From Arthrobacter jinronghuae (GTDB taxonomy: Bacteria; Actinomycetota; Actinomycetes; Actinomycetales; Micrococcaceae), in assembly GCF_025244825.1 (NCBI RefSeq), contig NZ_CP104263.1, forward strand, positions 310,001-374,000: DNA of 64,000 nucleotides, in the 5' to 3' direction. The notes below the pieces were generated by a model, which saw only the letters and a list, made by a program, of their open reading frames with translations, had not been told where the DNA came from and made no database searches. The stretch's first letter is position 1. Each line of letters opens with the position of its first letter. The translations under genes and the position numbers were made by a program. Below, piece after piece: positions 18,616-28,434 of this stretch.

Positions 18616-19599
18616 GTGGTTTTAGATTCTGCCTCCGTCGGGATTGTTGTCAGGACGCGGAACAGACCGCTGTTTCTAGCCCGGGCCCTGGAGAATATCT
18701 TCTGTCAGAATTTCAGTGATTTCACTGTGGTCGTCGTTAACGACGGCGGCGACCCGGCCGACGTCGAGCAAGTAGTTTCTGCCGTCCCGGATGAGTACCG
18801 GGAACGTATTACCGTGCTTCATCGGCCTGAAAGCCGAGGCATGGAAGCTGCCTCCAACGCGGGCATCCGGGCATGCTCAAGCACCTACATTGCCATTCAT
18901 GATGATGACGATCTGTGGCATCCCGATTTCCTCAAGCGGACCGTGGATTGCCTGGAAGACACTGCTGCCGCAGGTGTCATGGTCCGGACAAACATCCGCT
19001 ATGAACAGATGGCTGACGGAGATATCCGCGAAATCGACTCGGTTCCCTTCTGGCCTGACATGAAGCAGATTTCCCTCGGCTCCATGCTGCGGATCAACCA
19101 AGCCGTGCCCATTTCCTTTCTTTACCGGCGGTCCCTGCACGACGAGCTCGGGTATTACGACGAGAGCCTCGAAGTGGTGGGCGACTGGGAATTCCATCTC
19201 CGGGTCCTGTCCCGGCACACCCTGGAATTCCTCGACGGCGAAACGCTGGCGTTCTGGTGCCAGCGTCCGGATGCATCCGGCGACAGTGCAAACAGCGTAA
19301 ACAACAAGGCCGACGCGCATCGCCGTTTTGATGCCCGGGTCCGTGACGCCTACCTCCGCGAGGATATCTCCCGGCACGGTATGGGAAGCCTGCTGCACCT
19401 GACCAAGCTGCTGGCCCGGCAGGAAGAACTCCTGGATGAAAACCGCCGGCGGATGGAGGAGATGGAACATAGATTGAATGAGTCCCTCCTCCGGCTGGAA
19501 GATACGGTGGTGCGGCGGACCAGTCTCAGCAGCTCGGTCGGCCGGATGCGTTCGGCGGCCGGGCAGATCCGTTCCCTGATCGGCAGGGCGGGGAAGTGA
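18616..19599 (+). CDS. Family 2 glycosyltransferase
   Basis: GT-A fold transferase of 327 residues acting in the cytoplasm on sugar nucleotides. The N-terminal SVGIVVRTRNRPLFLARAL is the usual nucleotide-binding start, and IHDDDDLW (Asp96-99) is the metal-binding DxD region. The C-terminal 70 residues (from about 255) are Glu/Arg/Leu-rich and look like a coiled coil. GTG start with GGGAG five bases upstream. Its stop overlaps the start of the pyruvyl transferase gene (GTGA), so the two are made together, presumably for a surface glycan. The acceptor cannot be inferred. Confidence 0.88.
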   Translation: MVLDSASVGIVVRTRNRPLFLARALENIFCQNFSDFTVVVVNDGGDPADVEQVVSAVPDEYRERITVLHRPESRGMEAASNAGIRACSSTYIAIHDDDDLWHPDFLKRTVDCLEDTAAAGVMVRTNIRYEQMADGDIREIDSVPFWPDMKQISLGSMLRINQAVPISFLYRRSLHDELGYYDESLEVVGDWEFHLRVLSRHTLEFLDGETLAFWCQRPDASGDSANSVNNKADAHRRFDARVRDAYLREDISRHGMGSLLHLTKLLARQEELLDENRRRMEEMEHRLNESLLRLEDTVVRRTSLSSSVGRMRSAAGQIRSLIGRAGK

Positions 19600-21119
19600 C
19601 GCGGGTTGCCGTGCTGGCCGACGTCGGACAGCACGTTTACCACGTGGGAGACGAAGCCATGGGGCTCGCGGCTGCCGACGAGCTGGCCGGGCGCGGGTTC
19701 GACGTCGTCCTGCTTTCCCGGGACCCCGAACAGACGCAGGACGGCTACGGGCATCCCGCCGTATCGACTCTCGAGTTTCCCTGGAGTCCTGCTGAGCGCG
19801 AGGACTACCTGCGCCGCATCCAGGAGCATCTTGCCGGGTCGTCATCATTGCCGGAGTCGGATCCTGCCCTGGCGCTGAGGGAACAGCTGGCGTCAGTGGA
19901 TGCCGTGCTGATTGCCGGCGGGGGGAACCTGAACTCGCGCTACGGGTGGCTCTTGTATGAGCGTGCCGCGGTGGCAGCCATTGCCCGTAGCCTCGGCAAA
20001 CCCGTAGTGGTGTCCGGCCAGACACTCGGCCCGGTTTTGACAGCCCGGGACGCCCAGACACTGGCCGAAATGCTTCAAGGCGCCCAACTGGTCGGAGTCC
20101 GGGAATCCACTTCTGCCCGGATTGCCCTGGAACTGGGTGTGGAGGCAGCACACGGGTTGGATGATGCCTCGTTCCTCGCTGACCCGGCGCTGCCCGATGA
20201 CGGCGGCCCCGCTGTGCCGCAGGACGCCGTTCGGCCCGTACCGCGCTATGAAGCTCCGGCGGGGGGCTACGTGGCAGTTACGTTTGCCCCGGGAGGGGAT
20301 GACGACTTCCGGCGTGGGCTTGCGGCAGCACTGGATCAGCTGCACGCCAAAACGCAGCTGCCCGCTGTGTTCATTCCGCACATGGGTGTCCCCGGAAACA
20401 TCGACGCCGACGCCGGCATGCATGCGGAAATCGCGGCACTGATGGCCACGCCTGCCGTCCTGGTGCCGGTCGTGGCCGCCCGTGAGGCTGCCCGGCTCAC
20501 ACGGGGTGCGTCCCTTGTGGTGACCACCCGCTACCACCCGGCGGTGTTTGCGCTTTCGGCCGGTGTTGCCCCCGTGGCGTTGTCCGTGGAGGCCTACTCC
20601 GATGCCCGCCTGCGGGGCGCCCTGGAGAACTGGGGAATGGCTGATTTTGTGCTGTCGCTTCCCGCACTGCAGCAGGGCCTCCTGGAAGAGGCGCTGCTGG
20701 AAGCATGGGAACGGCGTGCCGAAACAGCGAAGCACCTGAAGGCAGTGCTGGATTCCCGTACCCGCGATGCAGGCATCTGGTGGGATCGGGTGGCTGCCGT
20801 GCTGCAGGCCGATACTGCCGCGGCGCCGGACGTTGCTGGGTTGCCGGGGACACCAAGCCTGTCGCCGAGTGCCCGGCTGGAAGGCCGCGGGGAGTGGGTG
20901 GCGGCAGAGACTGCGCTGCGCCGGCAGTTCTACCCGCAGTCCCTCCTGGCAGCACGGCTGACCGCGGAGGACGAACGGGTGCAGTCCTTTACCGCTCCTA
21001 TCGACCGTGCCCTGGAGCAGGAGCAGGCGGCCCACCAGCGGTTGGCGGGCAGCAGGACCGTGCAGACCGCTTTGGGGTTGCACAGTTCCTTGTCGAAGTT
21101 CCGCCGCGGCCGCGCCTAA
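19596..21119 (+). CDS. Polysaccharide pyruvyl transferase family protein
   Basis: Protein of 507 residues in the CsaB/WcaK superfamily, which transfers pyruvate from phosphoenolpyruvate to sugars of wall or exopolysaccharides. Visible family features: an N-terminal Rossmann-like half with HVGDEAMGLAAADEL, the glycine motif IAGGGNLNSRYGW, VVSGQTLGPVLTARD, and a second half with TTRYHPAVFALSAGVAPVAL. The last 100 residues beyond the domain are helical and of unknown use. GTG start overlaps the preceding glycosyltransferase stop. CsaB-type pyruvylation creates the ligand for SLH domains, and an SLH protease is the divergent neighbour, so a shared wall-anchoring role is a reasonable inference. 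Confidence 0.8.
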   Translation: MTRVAVLADVGQHVYHVGDEAMGLAAADELAGRGFDVVLLSRDPEQTQDGYGHPAVSTLEFPWSPAEREDYLRRIQEHLAGSSSLPESDPALALREQLASVDAVLIAGGGNLNSRYGWLLYERAAVAAIARSLGKPVVVSGQTLGPVLTARDAQTLAEMLQGAQLVGVRESTSARIALELGVEAAHGLDDASFLADPALPDDGGPAVPQDAVRPVPRYEAPAGGYVAVTFAPGGDDDFRRGLAAALDQLHAKTQLPAVFIPHMGVPGNIDADAGMHAEIAALMATPAVLVPVVAAREAARLTRGASLVVTTRYHPAVFALSAGVAPVALSVEAYSDARLRGALENWGMADFVLSLPALQQGLLEEALLEAWERRAETAKHLKAVLDSRTRDAGIWWDRVAAVLQADTAAAPDVAGLPGTPSLSPSARLEGRGEWVAAETALRRQFYPQSLLAARLTAEDERVQSFTAPIDRALEQEQAAHQRLAGSRTVQTALGLHSSLSKFRRGRA

Positions 21120-21139
21120 GCGGCAGGCGGGTGCATGGA

Positions 21140-21200
21140 AAGCGCCGCGTACCTTCCGCCGCTGTCATGGACGACAGAGGGCAGAAGGGACGCGGCGCTT
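21140..21200. terminator. Probable terminator hairpin between convergent genes
   Basis: AAGCGCCGCG (21140-21149) pairs with CGCGGCGCTT (21191-21200), with further pairing inside (CCTTC/GAAGG and CTGTC/GACAG). It lies between the convergent pyruvyl transferase and pyridoxal kinase genes. No clear T tract, so the assignment is moderate. Confidence 0.5.
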
Positions 21201-21210
21201 CGGCTGAAAC

Positions 21211-22056
21211 CTAGAGGGCCGGGCCCTGACCGGCGTTGCCCTGCCACAGTGCATCAAACGGTGCGTTGGAGGAAACGCGGTTGCGGATACCTTCGGTGAC
21301 GAAGGCCTTTGCCGTCTTGGCGGCTTCCAGAGGCGTTGCCCCCTTGCCCAGTTCGGCAGTGATGGCCGCTGCGAGGGTGCAACCGGCACCGCTGACAGCC
21401 ACCTCGCCTACCTTGGGTGCCCGCAGGACCTCCATGGTCTCACCGTCGTAGAAGACGTCGACGGCGTCGTCGCCTTCCAGCCGGACCCCGCCCTTGGCCA
21501 GCACTACGGCTCCGCTGGCTTCATGGATGCGGCGGGCTGCTTCCTGCAGGTCTTCCACGGTCTCAATGGAATCCATGCCGGACAGTGACATGGACTCGAA
21601 GTGGTTGGGGGTGACGAAGGTGGCTAGGGGGAGGATCTGGGCCTTGAGCGCCTTGTCGGTGTCCAGCGCGGCGCCGGGCTCCTGGCCCTTGCAGATGAGC
21701 ACCGGGTCCAGCACGAGGTTCTTCCAGTCCTGGGACTGCAGCGCCTTGGCGACGACGTCGATGGTTGCCGGGGTGCCGAGCATGCCGATCTTGACCGTGT
21801 CGAGGTCATAGGCGGTCATGATGGCTTCGAGCTGGTCGGTAATGACCTGCGGGTCCACCGGGACGAACCGGTGGTTCCACGAATCGTTGGGATCGAAGGA
21901 CACAATGCAGGTCAGGGCGGTGATGCCGTAGACGCCGAGTTCCTGGAAGGTCTTCAGATCGGCCTGGGCGCCGGCGCCGCCGGTGGCTTCGGAACCTGCG
22001 ATGGTCAGCGTGACGGCCGGGGCTGAGGCCGCAGAAGTGGATGTGTTTGCAGACAT
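21211..22056 (-). CDS. pdxK: Pyridoxal/hydroxymethylpyrimidine kinase (PdxK/ThiD family)
   Basis: Ribokinase-superfamily enzyme of 281 residues. It opens VTLTIAGSEATGGAGAQADLK, the GSDxxGGAGIQADxK substrate motif, followed by ALTCIVSFDPNDSWNH, which resembles the Bacillus PdxK (pyridoxine/pyridoxal/HMP kinase) more than ThiD of thiamine operons. The C-terminal GAGCTLAAAITAEL is the ATP-binding motif with the GAGC seen in PdxK rather than the usual GTGC. Expected role: vitamin B6 salvage, ATP-dependent phosphorylation. The Met at 22056 is preferred over an upstream in-frame codon because it starts the conserved core. No thiamine genes are adjacent, in keeping with B6 rather than thiamine work. 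Confidence 0.82.
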   Translation of the reverse strand: MSANTSTSAASAPAVTLTIAGSEATGGAGAQADLKTFQELGVYGITALTCIVSFDPNDSWNHRFVPVDPQVITDQLEAIMTAYDLDTVKIGMLGTPATIDVVAKALQSQDWKNLVLDPVLICKGQEPGAALDTDKALKAQILPLATFVTPNHFESMSLSGMDSIETVEDLQEAARRIHEASGAVVLAKGGVRLEGDDAVDVFYDGETMEVLRAPKVGEVAVSGAGCTLAAAITAELGKGATPLEAAKTAKAFVTEGIRNRVSSNAPFDALWQGNAGQGPAL

Positions 22057-22149
22057 GGGTCCATCTTCCACCCAAAACGGCGGAACCGGCCACCCTTGCA
22101 AGACGCGCTGTTACGGCGCGCCGTCGTCGTCCCCCGCCGCCGCTGCGGG

Positions 22150-22803
22150 CTAACCGTCCCGGCGGACCCCTCGGAGCAGGCGGACTATGTCTTCCAGGAT
22201 GTTCCGGACCACCGGGAGCCGGGACAGGATCACGAGTTTGGCCACCAGCGGGGCCAGATTCGCGGCCAGCCGGTGGGACCTGCGCTGGCCGGGGGAACGG
22301 TCATACACCCAGAAGAAGGTGATCCCCATATGCATCAGCCAGAGCAGTTCTGGCAGGTCGTTGCGGATGGCCACGGGCGGCTGCGGCCGGGCGGTGGATA
22401 CCGCCTGCCGGAACATCGCGATGGATTTCCCCCGCCCGACGGCGCCGTCCTCCCTGCGGTTCGGCGACATGGCGTCGCGCAGGAAATGCGTGCCGAAGGC
22501 GTGGTACGGCTCCATGGTGGTCAGGCCCGTGGACAGAATGACCGCCAGGTTCTCGCCCAGGTTGTGGCCCTCCCGGATCTGCGGCAGCGCAAGCGAGCGG
22601 TGTTCGTCCTGGAGGGATCGGTATAGCTCGTGGAGGAGGTCATCCTTGGAACGGAAATAGTAATAGGCGTTGCCTACCGAAACGTTTGCCTCCTGCGCGA
22701 CGGCGCGCATGGTGGTCTTTTCGTAGCCCTGTGAGGCGAAGAGGCGCAGCGCGGTGTCGATGAGGAGCCGGCGCGTCTGTTCGCTCTTGGCGATGACGGC
22801 CAA
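22150..22803 (-). CDS. TetR/AcrR-family transcriptional regulator
   Basis: Regulator of 217 residues with an N-terminal TetR helix-turn-helix (LLIDTALRLFASQGYEKTT then SVGNAYYYFRSKDDLLHELY) and a helical ligand domain. It starts at TTG 22803, supported by AAAGGGAG six bases upstream on the coding strand; no in-frame ATG gives the full first helix. A perfect palindrome lies 44 bases upstream, typical of an autoregulatory site. It is divergent from the queuosine-precursor transporter, which it might also control. The effector is unknown. Confidence 0.88.
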   Translation of the reverse strand: MAVIAKSEQTRRLLIDTALRLFASQGYEKTTMRAVAQEANVSVGNAYYYFRSKDDLLHELYRSLQDEHRSLALPQIREGHNLGENLAVILSTGLTTMEPYHAFGTHFLRDAMSPNRREDGAVGRGKSIAMFRQAVSTARPQPPVAIRNDLPELLWLMHMGITFFWVYDRSPGQRRSHRLAANLAPLVAKLVILSRLPVVRNILEDIVRLLRGVRRDG

Positions 22804-22846
22804 TGATGCTCCCTTTGCAGTAATTCCAGCGTTTAGTAGACCATTC

Positions 22847-22864
22847 TTTTGAACGTGTTCAAAA
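22847..22864. promoter_or_regulatory. Candidate TetR operator
   Basis: TTTTGAAC-GT-GTTCAAAA is a perfect 8-2-8 palindrome in the region between the TetR-type gene and the divergent transporter. Size, symmetry and place fit a TetR-family dimer site overlapping the regulator's own promoter. Confidence 0.65.
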
Positions 22865-22994
22865 TAGGGCGCGCGGCAGGAACTGACCGGGCATGGCAGA
22901 ATGGAGGCGGTCCAATCGGGCCGCCCGGGGCAGCGGGCACAGTGCTAATACAGCCGGCGAAAGCCAGGCGAACCACTACCGGAACGGAAATGCC

Positions 22995-23729
22995 ATGGAT
23001 GCACAGCCACGGGCAGCTGTGAAAACTGCTGCAACTTATGCCTCCCGCGGGAGCTCGCAGTACGACCTGATCCTCACCCTGATGTGCGTGGTCATCGTCA
23101 TTTCGAATATCGGCGCCACCAAGGGCGTGCAGTTTTCCCTTCCCGGCGGCTGGGACATTGTCACCGACGGCGGGTTCTTCCTCTTTCCGCTCGCGTACAT
23201 CCTCGGGGACGTGGTCAGCGAGGTTTACGGCTTCAAAGCAGCCCGTCGGGCCATCTTCACCGGCTTTGCAATGGCACTTCTCGCCGTCGCGAGTTTCGCA
23301 GTAATCATTGCCCTGCCTGGATTCACGGATGCCTACGGGCTGGAGAAGCAGGCTGCACTGGAAGTGGCACTCGGTCCGGTCTGGCAGATTGTGCTTGCGA
23401 GCCTGCTGGGGTTCCTGGCCGGCCAGCTGCTGAACTCAATGGTGCTGGTGCGAATGAAGGAGCGGTTCCGCGAGAAGGCGCTGGCCGGGCGGCTGATGGT
23501 CTCCACCGGTGTGGGGGAGTTTGCGGACACCCTGATCTTCTGCGCCATTGCGGCTCCGGTCATCGGGATTACCGACGCCGGCGGGTTCTTCAACTACGTC
23601 CTGTTCGGCTTCCTCTACAAGACGCTCATCGAGTACCTTTTTGTGCCGGTCACCGCGCTGGTCATCCGGGTCATCAAGAAGCGCGAACCCAGCTACGTGC
23701 CGGCTGAGCTGGAGCCTGTCGCGGCGTAG
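22995..23729 (+). CDS. Queuosine-precursor transporter (YhhQ/VUT family)
   Basis: Integral membrane protein of 244 residues with about six hydrophobic segments. VVIVISNIGATKG, FFLFPLAYILGDVVSEVYGFKAAR and the later GVGEFADTLIFCAIA are the conserved blocks of the YhhQ/VUT family, which imports preQ0/preQ1 in E. coli. The ATG at 22995 gives the family length; longer in-frame starts add a non-conserved basic leader. A tRNA-guanine transglycosylase gene lies 600 bases downstream, so the pair suggests salvage of a queuosine precursor from outside rather than synthesis from GTP. No que synthesis genes are in the window. Confidence 0.85.
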   Translation: MDAQPRAAVKTAATYASRGSSQYDLILTLMCVVIVISNIGATKGVQFSLPGGWDIVTDGGFFLFPLAYILGDVVSEVYGFKAARRAIFTGFAMALLAVASFAVIIALPGFTDAYGLEKQAALEVALGPVWQIVLASLLGFLAGQLLNSMVLVRMKERFREKALAGRLMVSTGVGEFADTLIFCAIAAPVIGITDAGGFFNYVLFGFLYKTLIEYLFVPVTALVIRVIKKREPSYVPAELEPVAA

Positions 23730-23830
23730 GGGCGGGATGCCCGTCAGGTCACCGGGCGAAATCCCTGCCCAGGTGTGCAAAGGTGGGGGAACGCCAGCGT
23801 TTCACATCCCCAGTACGGCAGGAGACAAAC

Positions 23831-24034
23831 ATGAGCAATCCAGTCCCGAACCCCGGTGCCAAGGCAGTAGATGAAAATCTTGCCGGAACCGCGGAGGAAT
23901 TCAACGATCAAGTCACCAAGGCGATGATCGACGACGCCCAGGAGAAGGATTCGAGCCCCGGAGACGAAGAACGCGATGCGCAGCCCGCCTTGGAAGAGGA
24001 TGAATCGACCCAGGCTAAGCCGGACAATTCCTAG
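23831..24034 (+). CDS. Small acidic hypothetical protein
   Basis: ATG-started protein of 67 residues with GGAGA ten bases upstream. It is strongly acidic (many Glu, Asp and Gln), low in hydrophobics and probably unfolded alone. No domain is recognised. It is followed within 50 bases by a second small acidic gene of similar composition, and the two are probably co-transcribed. Confidence 0.6.
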   Translation: MSNPVPNPGAKAVDENLAGTAEEFNDQVTKAMIDDAQEKDSSPGDEERDAQPALEEDESTQAKPDNS

Positions 24035-24082
24035 CAGCTCGGCTCTCTGCAGAATCCACTCGATACACAACAGGAGGACAGT

Positions 24083-24307
24083 GTGCCCGAGGACAAAGAT
24101 TTCGAACACAACGAAACCAAGGCCGAAGCACAGCTCCAGATTGTAGATCCGCCGGAACCGGGCGACGAAGAGGCCGGACAGCAGCAGGCCGGGCACGCAG
24201 ACGGCTCACCCACCGGAGGCCCGGAAGATCCCACTGCCGAAGAGCAGAACGTCACCGGAGAACCGGACGACCAGCAGAACGAACCGCTGCCGCGGACCTG
24301 GAACTAG
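24083..24307 (+). CDS. Second small acidic, disordered hypothetical protein
   Basis: GTG-started protein of 74 residues with a strong AGGAGG at 24072-24077. The composition (Glu, Gln, Pro, Gly, Asp) suggests an unfolded chain; the sequence ends PLPRTWN. It shares its style but no obvious alignment with the preceding acidic gene. The strong ribosome site argues for a real gene. Function unknown. Confidence 0.6.
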   Translation: MPEDKDFEHNETKAEAQLQIVDPPEPGDEEAGQQQAGHADGSPTGGPEDPTAEEQNVTGEPDDQQNEPLPRTWN

Positions 24308-24349
24308 GGAGTCTGCAGGCAAGTACTACGGCGGTAGGGCGCTGCGCAG

Positions 24350-25690
<1,341 letters not shown>

Positions 25691-25813
25691 TTATTCAGCC
25701 CTGTGCTTTGCCGGGGATAGGTTGGATGGGCGGAATTCAAGCCGGCCTCCAGCCGCCGGAACATCCCCGCATTCCTCCTATGCCTACGGCCCGAAAGGCA
25801 GAGGTCACCAGCG

Positions 25814-26860
25814 TTGACGCACCTGCAGGAAATGTTCAAGATCGCTCCGGCGAACAATGACCACCACGCGGCCATCCGGTGCGCCATCGGCCTGGGGGGG
25901 CCGCTTTTCCTCGTGCTTTTCCTGGGGCGGATCGACCTCGCCATTTTCGCGACTTTCGGTGCCTTCACCGGGATCTACGGCAGGAATGAACCGCACCGCC
26001 AGCGGCTGGGCCATCAGGTCCGCGCGGGGACACTTATGCTGGCCGTCATCCTGGCCGCAGCGCTGTGTGCACGGCTGGACCTGGATGACTGGGGAACCGT
26101 CATCGGCACGACGGCGGTCGCCGGGCTGGGGACCATAGCCACTGGCTTTTGGCGGCTGCGCCCCGTGGGCTCCCTGTTCCACATCTTCGCCTTCGCCGCG
26201 ATCTCTTCGGTCCCGAACCAGCCCCCGCTCTGGCAGGGGATGCTTGCGGCCGTCCTAACGGTGGCGTTCTCCATCCTGCTGGGCCTGTCCGGGATGCTCG
26301 TGCAGAAGTACCGCACGCCATGGAAGCCGCCCGAACGGCTGGAGTTCACGCCGGCCCAGCGCCGCATCATCTACATTGACGGACTGCAGTATGCGGTGGC
26401 GGCAGTGCTGGCAGGCTCCATCGCGACCCTGCTGGGACTCGGCCACAACTACTGGGCTATGGTCGCCGCGACGGTTCCCCTGATCGGCGCAACAGTGCGG
26501 CACCGGGTCCACCGCGGCCTGCAGCGCATCCTGGGCACGTTCGGCGGCCTCTTGCTGACAGCGCTGATCCTGCTTCCGGGCCTGGAGCCCTGGCAGATGG
26601 TCCTGGTCATTGCCGCCTGCCAGTTCGGGGCCGAAATGTTCATTGCCCGGCAATACGCGCTGGCCCAGGTGGTGGTCACGCCGCTGGCGCTGGTCAGCAC
26701 CGAGCTGGCCCACCCGAGCAACCCGTTGGAACTGCTCCGGGACCGCGGCATCGAAACGCTGATCGGCGCCGTCGTCGGCATGGCCGTGGTGGGAGCCGTA
26801 CATCTACGGCAGAAGCAGCTGCACCGGCAGCGGGAGTCCGCTAGCCGCGGACGGCAATAA
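25814..26860 (+). CDS. FUSC-like integral membrane protein
   Basis: Protein of 348 residues with two clusters of hydrophobic segments separated by a short loop containing an EFTPAQRR stretch, the arrangement of the FUSC/aromatic-acid exporter (AaeB, YccS) superfamily in a short form without the large cytoplasmic domain. The first half has AIFATFGAFTGIYGRNEPHRQR, the second NYWAMVAATVPLIGATVRHRVHRGLQR, which look like two repeats of the same unit. The TTG at 25814 has GAGG nine bases upstream; ATG 25832 is a shorter alternative. Probable efflux role, substrate unknown. Its end overlaps the convergent next gene by 20 bases. Confidence 0.75.
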   Translation: MTHLQEMFKIAPANNDHHAAIRCAIGLGGPLFLVLFLGRIDLAIFATFGAFTGIYGRNEPHRQRLGHQVRAGTLMLAVILAAALCARLDLDDWGTVIGTTAVAGLGTIATGFWRLRPVGSLFHIFAFAAISSVPNQPPLWQGMLAAVLTVAFSILLGLSGMLVQKYRTPWKPPERLEFTPAQRRIIYIDGLQYAVAAVLAGSIATLLGLGHNYWAMVAATVPLIGATVRHRVHRGLQRILGTFGGLLLTALILLPGLEPWQMVLVIAACQFGAEMFIARQYALAQVVVTPLALVSTELAHPSNPLELLRDRGIETLIGAVVGMAVVGAVHLRQKQLHRQRESASRGRQ

Positions 26861-27707
26861 GCTCGGTGCGGATGCGCCGGTCCAGCTCGGCGTCGGACAG
26901 CGTCTGGGAACCGCCGTGGGAGCGCAGGTAGAGCAGGGCGTTCAGGCGCAGGATCCGCCACTCCCGCTCGCTGGCGTCTTTTCCGGCCTCGGCAGCCCGG
27001 TGAATCTCGCGGTCGTACAGGTTGGGTTCGTTCAACTGCCGCTGCAGCAGCTCGGCGGCCAGCTTGGCCTTCATCGGGTCCGTCTCGGAAGTATCCGCCG
27101 CACGCACGGCATGGCTGTACGCCGCCGCACTTTCGGCATCCCCGGCCTCATGGGTGATGTGCGCCGCGAGGGCCAAGGCGCCCTGGATCCAGTTCCACCG
27201 GCCGAAGTTCCCATCAAAGGGAAGCCCGGTGATGACGTTGCAGACCTTCAGGGCATTTTCGGCGTCGCCCAGATCGATGAAGAGAATGTGCGCCAAATCT
27301 CGGACATCCTGCAGATGACTGCCCGATTTCACGTTCAAACCACGCTCCAAACGCGCGGCAATCTCCTGTACGGCGGAGTTTTCCGGGTGGGCGGCAGCGG
27401 CGTCGGCAATGATTTCGGCCGCGTTGTCTTCCTCCGAAGGCACCTGCCGAACGGCGTCCGACGGCGCGCCCTCGGGAGCCGGAGCCTGAACCCGGACAGC
27501 GGATCCGTAGGCCAGCCGGAGCGAGGTTCCGTCATCCAATTTCGCGATGACCAGCGCCGGAACACCGAAATCATCGGCCTCCACGCTGGTTCCGGCTACC
27601 GGAGCCAGAGGTTCTGCAGCACCCTCACCCGGGACAAGGATCTGTCCGGGGGCAAGCAGTTCCGCATTGACCCGGAACGCGTACGTTTCCGGCAGGCTCT
27701 CAGACAT
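26841..27707 (-). CDS. Hypothetical protein, helical C-terminal half
   Basis: Protein of 288 residues with no signal peptide or membrane segment. The first 75 residues look like a beta-rich domain (VNAELLAPGQILVPGEGA, then LRLAYGSAVRVQ). An acidic linker follows, and the rest (from about 105) is helical with TPR-like spacing (ALALAAHITHEAGDAESAAAYSHAVRAA). I do not recognise the family. ATG start with AAGGA upstream. It overlaps the FUSC gene tail-to-tail by 20 bases and precedes the NUDIX gene direction-wise only by position, being on the same strand downstream of it by 72 bases. Confidence 0.7.
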   Translation of the reverse strand: MSESLPETYAFRVNAELLAPGQILVPGEGAAEPLAPVAGTSVEADDFGVPALVIAKLDDGTSLRLAYGSAVRVQAPAPEGAPSDAVRQVPSEEDNAAEIIADAAAAHPENSAVQEIAARLERGLNVKSGSHLQDVRDLAHILFIDLGDAENALKVCNVITGLPFDGNFGRWNWIQGALALAAHITHEAGDAESAAAYSHAVRAADTSETDPMKAKLAAELLQRQLNEPNLYDREIHRAAEAGKDASEREWRILRLNALLYLRSHGGSQTLSDAELDRRIRTELIAVRG

Positions 27708-27779
27708 GACGATTCCTTCGTGGTTGGACCTCGGCTCCCCAGAACCTCCAGTATATAAAGCTTGTCAGCGGCGCCCTTG

Positions 27780-28319
27780 TCAGCGTCCCCAGCCGGCCGA
27801 GGCCAGTGCCTGGCGCAGCAGGTCCCCGCGGCCGCCCGAAAATTCGGCGTAGATCGCGGGGCTGAGTGCCTCATCCGGAGTCAGCCATGACAGTTCCAGT
27901 GCATCCTGGCGGGGATTGCACTCACCGGTCACGGGAATCAGATAGGCAAGCGCCACGGCATGCTGGCGTTCATCCGTCAGCCCGCTCTGCGAGGGGGAGG
28001 GGAAGTACTCGGCGACGGCGAACGGCACCAGGGTGGGCGGCAGCTGCGGCAGCGCCATCGGCCCGAGATCCTTCTCCAGGTTGCGCAGCAGGGCGCCCCG
28101 GATGGTTTCGCGGTACAGCACCCGGCCCGAAACGAAGGAACGCACCATCTGCCCTTCCGGGGTCGCCTGCAGCAGCAGCCCAACTTCGGTGACATAGCCC
28201 AGCGGGTCACACCGCACGGGCACGGCCTCGACGTAAACCATGGGCAGACGCTGCCGGGCCTCGTAGAGATCTTCCTCGGAGAGCCAGCCTGGATACGGGT
28301 CAGGAGTACGAACGTTCAT
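27780..28319 (-). CDS. NUDIX-like hydrolase (DUF4916 type)
   Basis: Protein of 179 residues with a NUDIX-like fold: MVYVEAVPVRCDPLGYVTEVGLLLQ as the first strands, and VLYRETIRGALLRNLEKDLG in the place of the Nudix helix. The canonical GX5EX7REUXEEXGU is degenerate, as in the DUF4916 group, so hydrolase activity is uncertain. The C-terminal WLTPDEAL is the usual post-core element. Cytosolic. The substrate is unknown. Confidence 0.7.
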   Translation of the reverse strand: MNVRTPDPYPGWLSEEDLYEARQRLPMVYVEAVPVRCDPLGYVTEVGLLLQATPEGQMVRSFVSGRVLYRETIRGALLRNLEKDLGPMALPQLPPTLVPFAVAEYFPSPSQSGLTDERQHAVALAYLIPVTGECNPRQDALELSWLTPDEALSPAIYAEFSGGRGDLLRQALASAGWGR

Positions 28320-28339
28320 AGCAGTGTTCTACCTCAAAG

Positions 28340-28362
28340 GTGCCGTGCCAGTCACACGGCAC
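28340..28362. repeat. Inverted repeat in divergent promoter region
   Basis: GTGCCGTG, seven bases, CACGGCAC between the NUDIX and YdeI-like genes, which are transcribed apart. Possible operator; no known consensus. Confidence 0.4.
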
Positions 28363-28434
28363 GCTACGCTTCGGCCATCGGCTGAACCGGCCCGGACCCT
28401 TTCAGCCCGGCAGGTGCTTCCCTAGACTTGGGCT

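Noticed and set aside
22865..22994. Possible preQ1 riboswitch before the queuosine-precursor transporter
   Set aside because: I looked for the small pseudoknot pattern but could not make a convincing match; an Infernal scan with the preQ1 models would decide.
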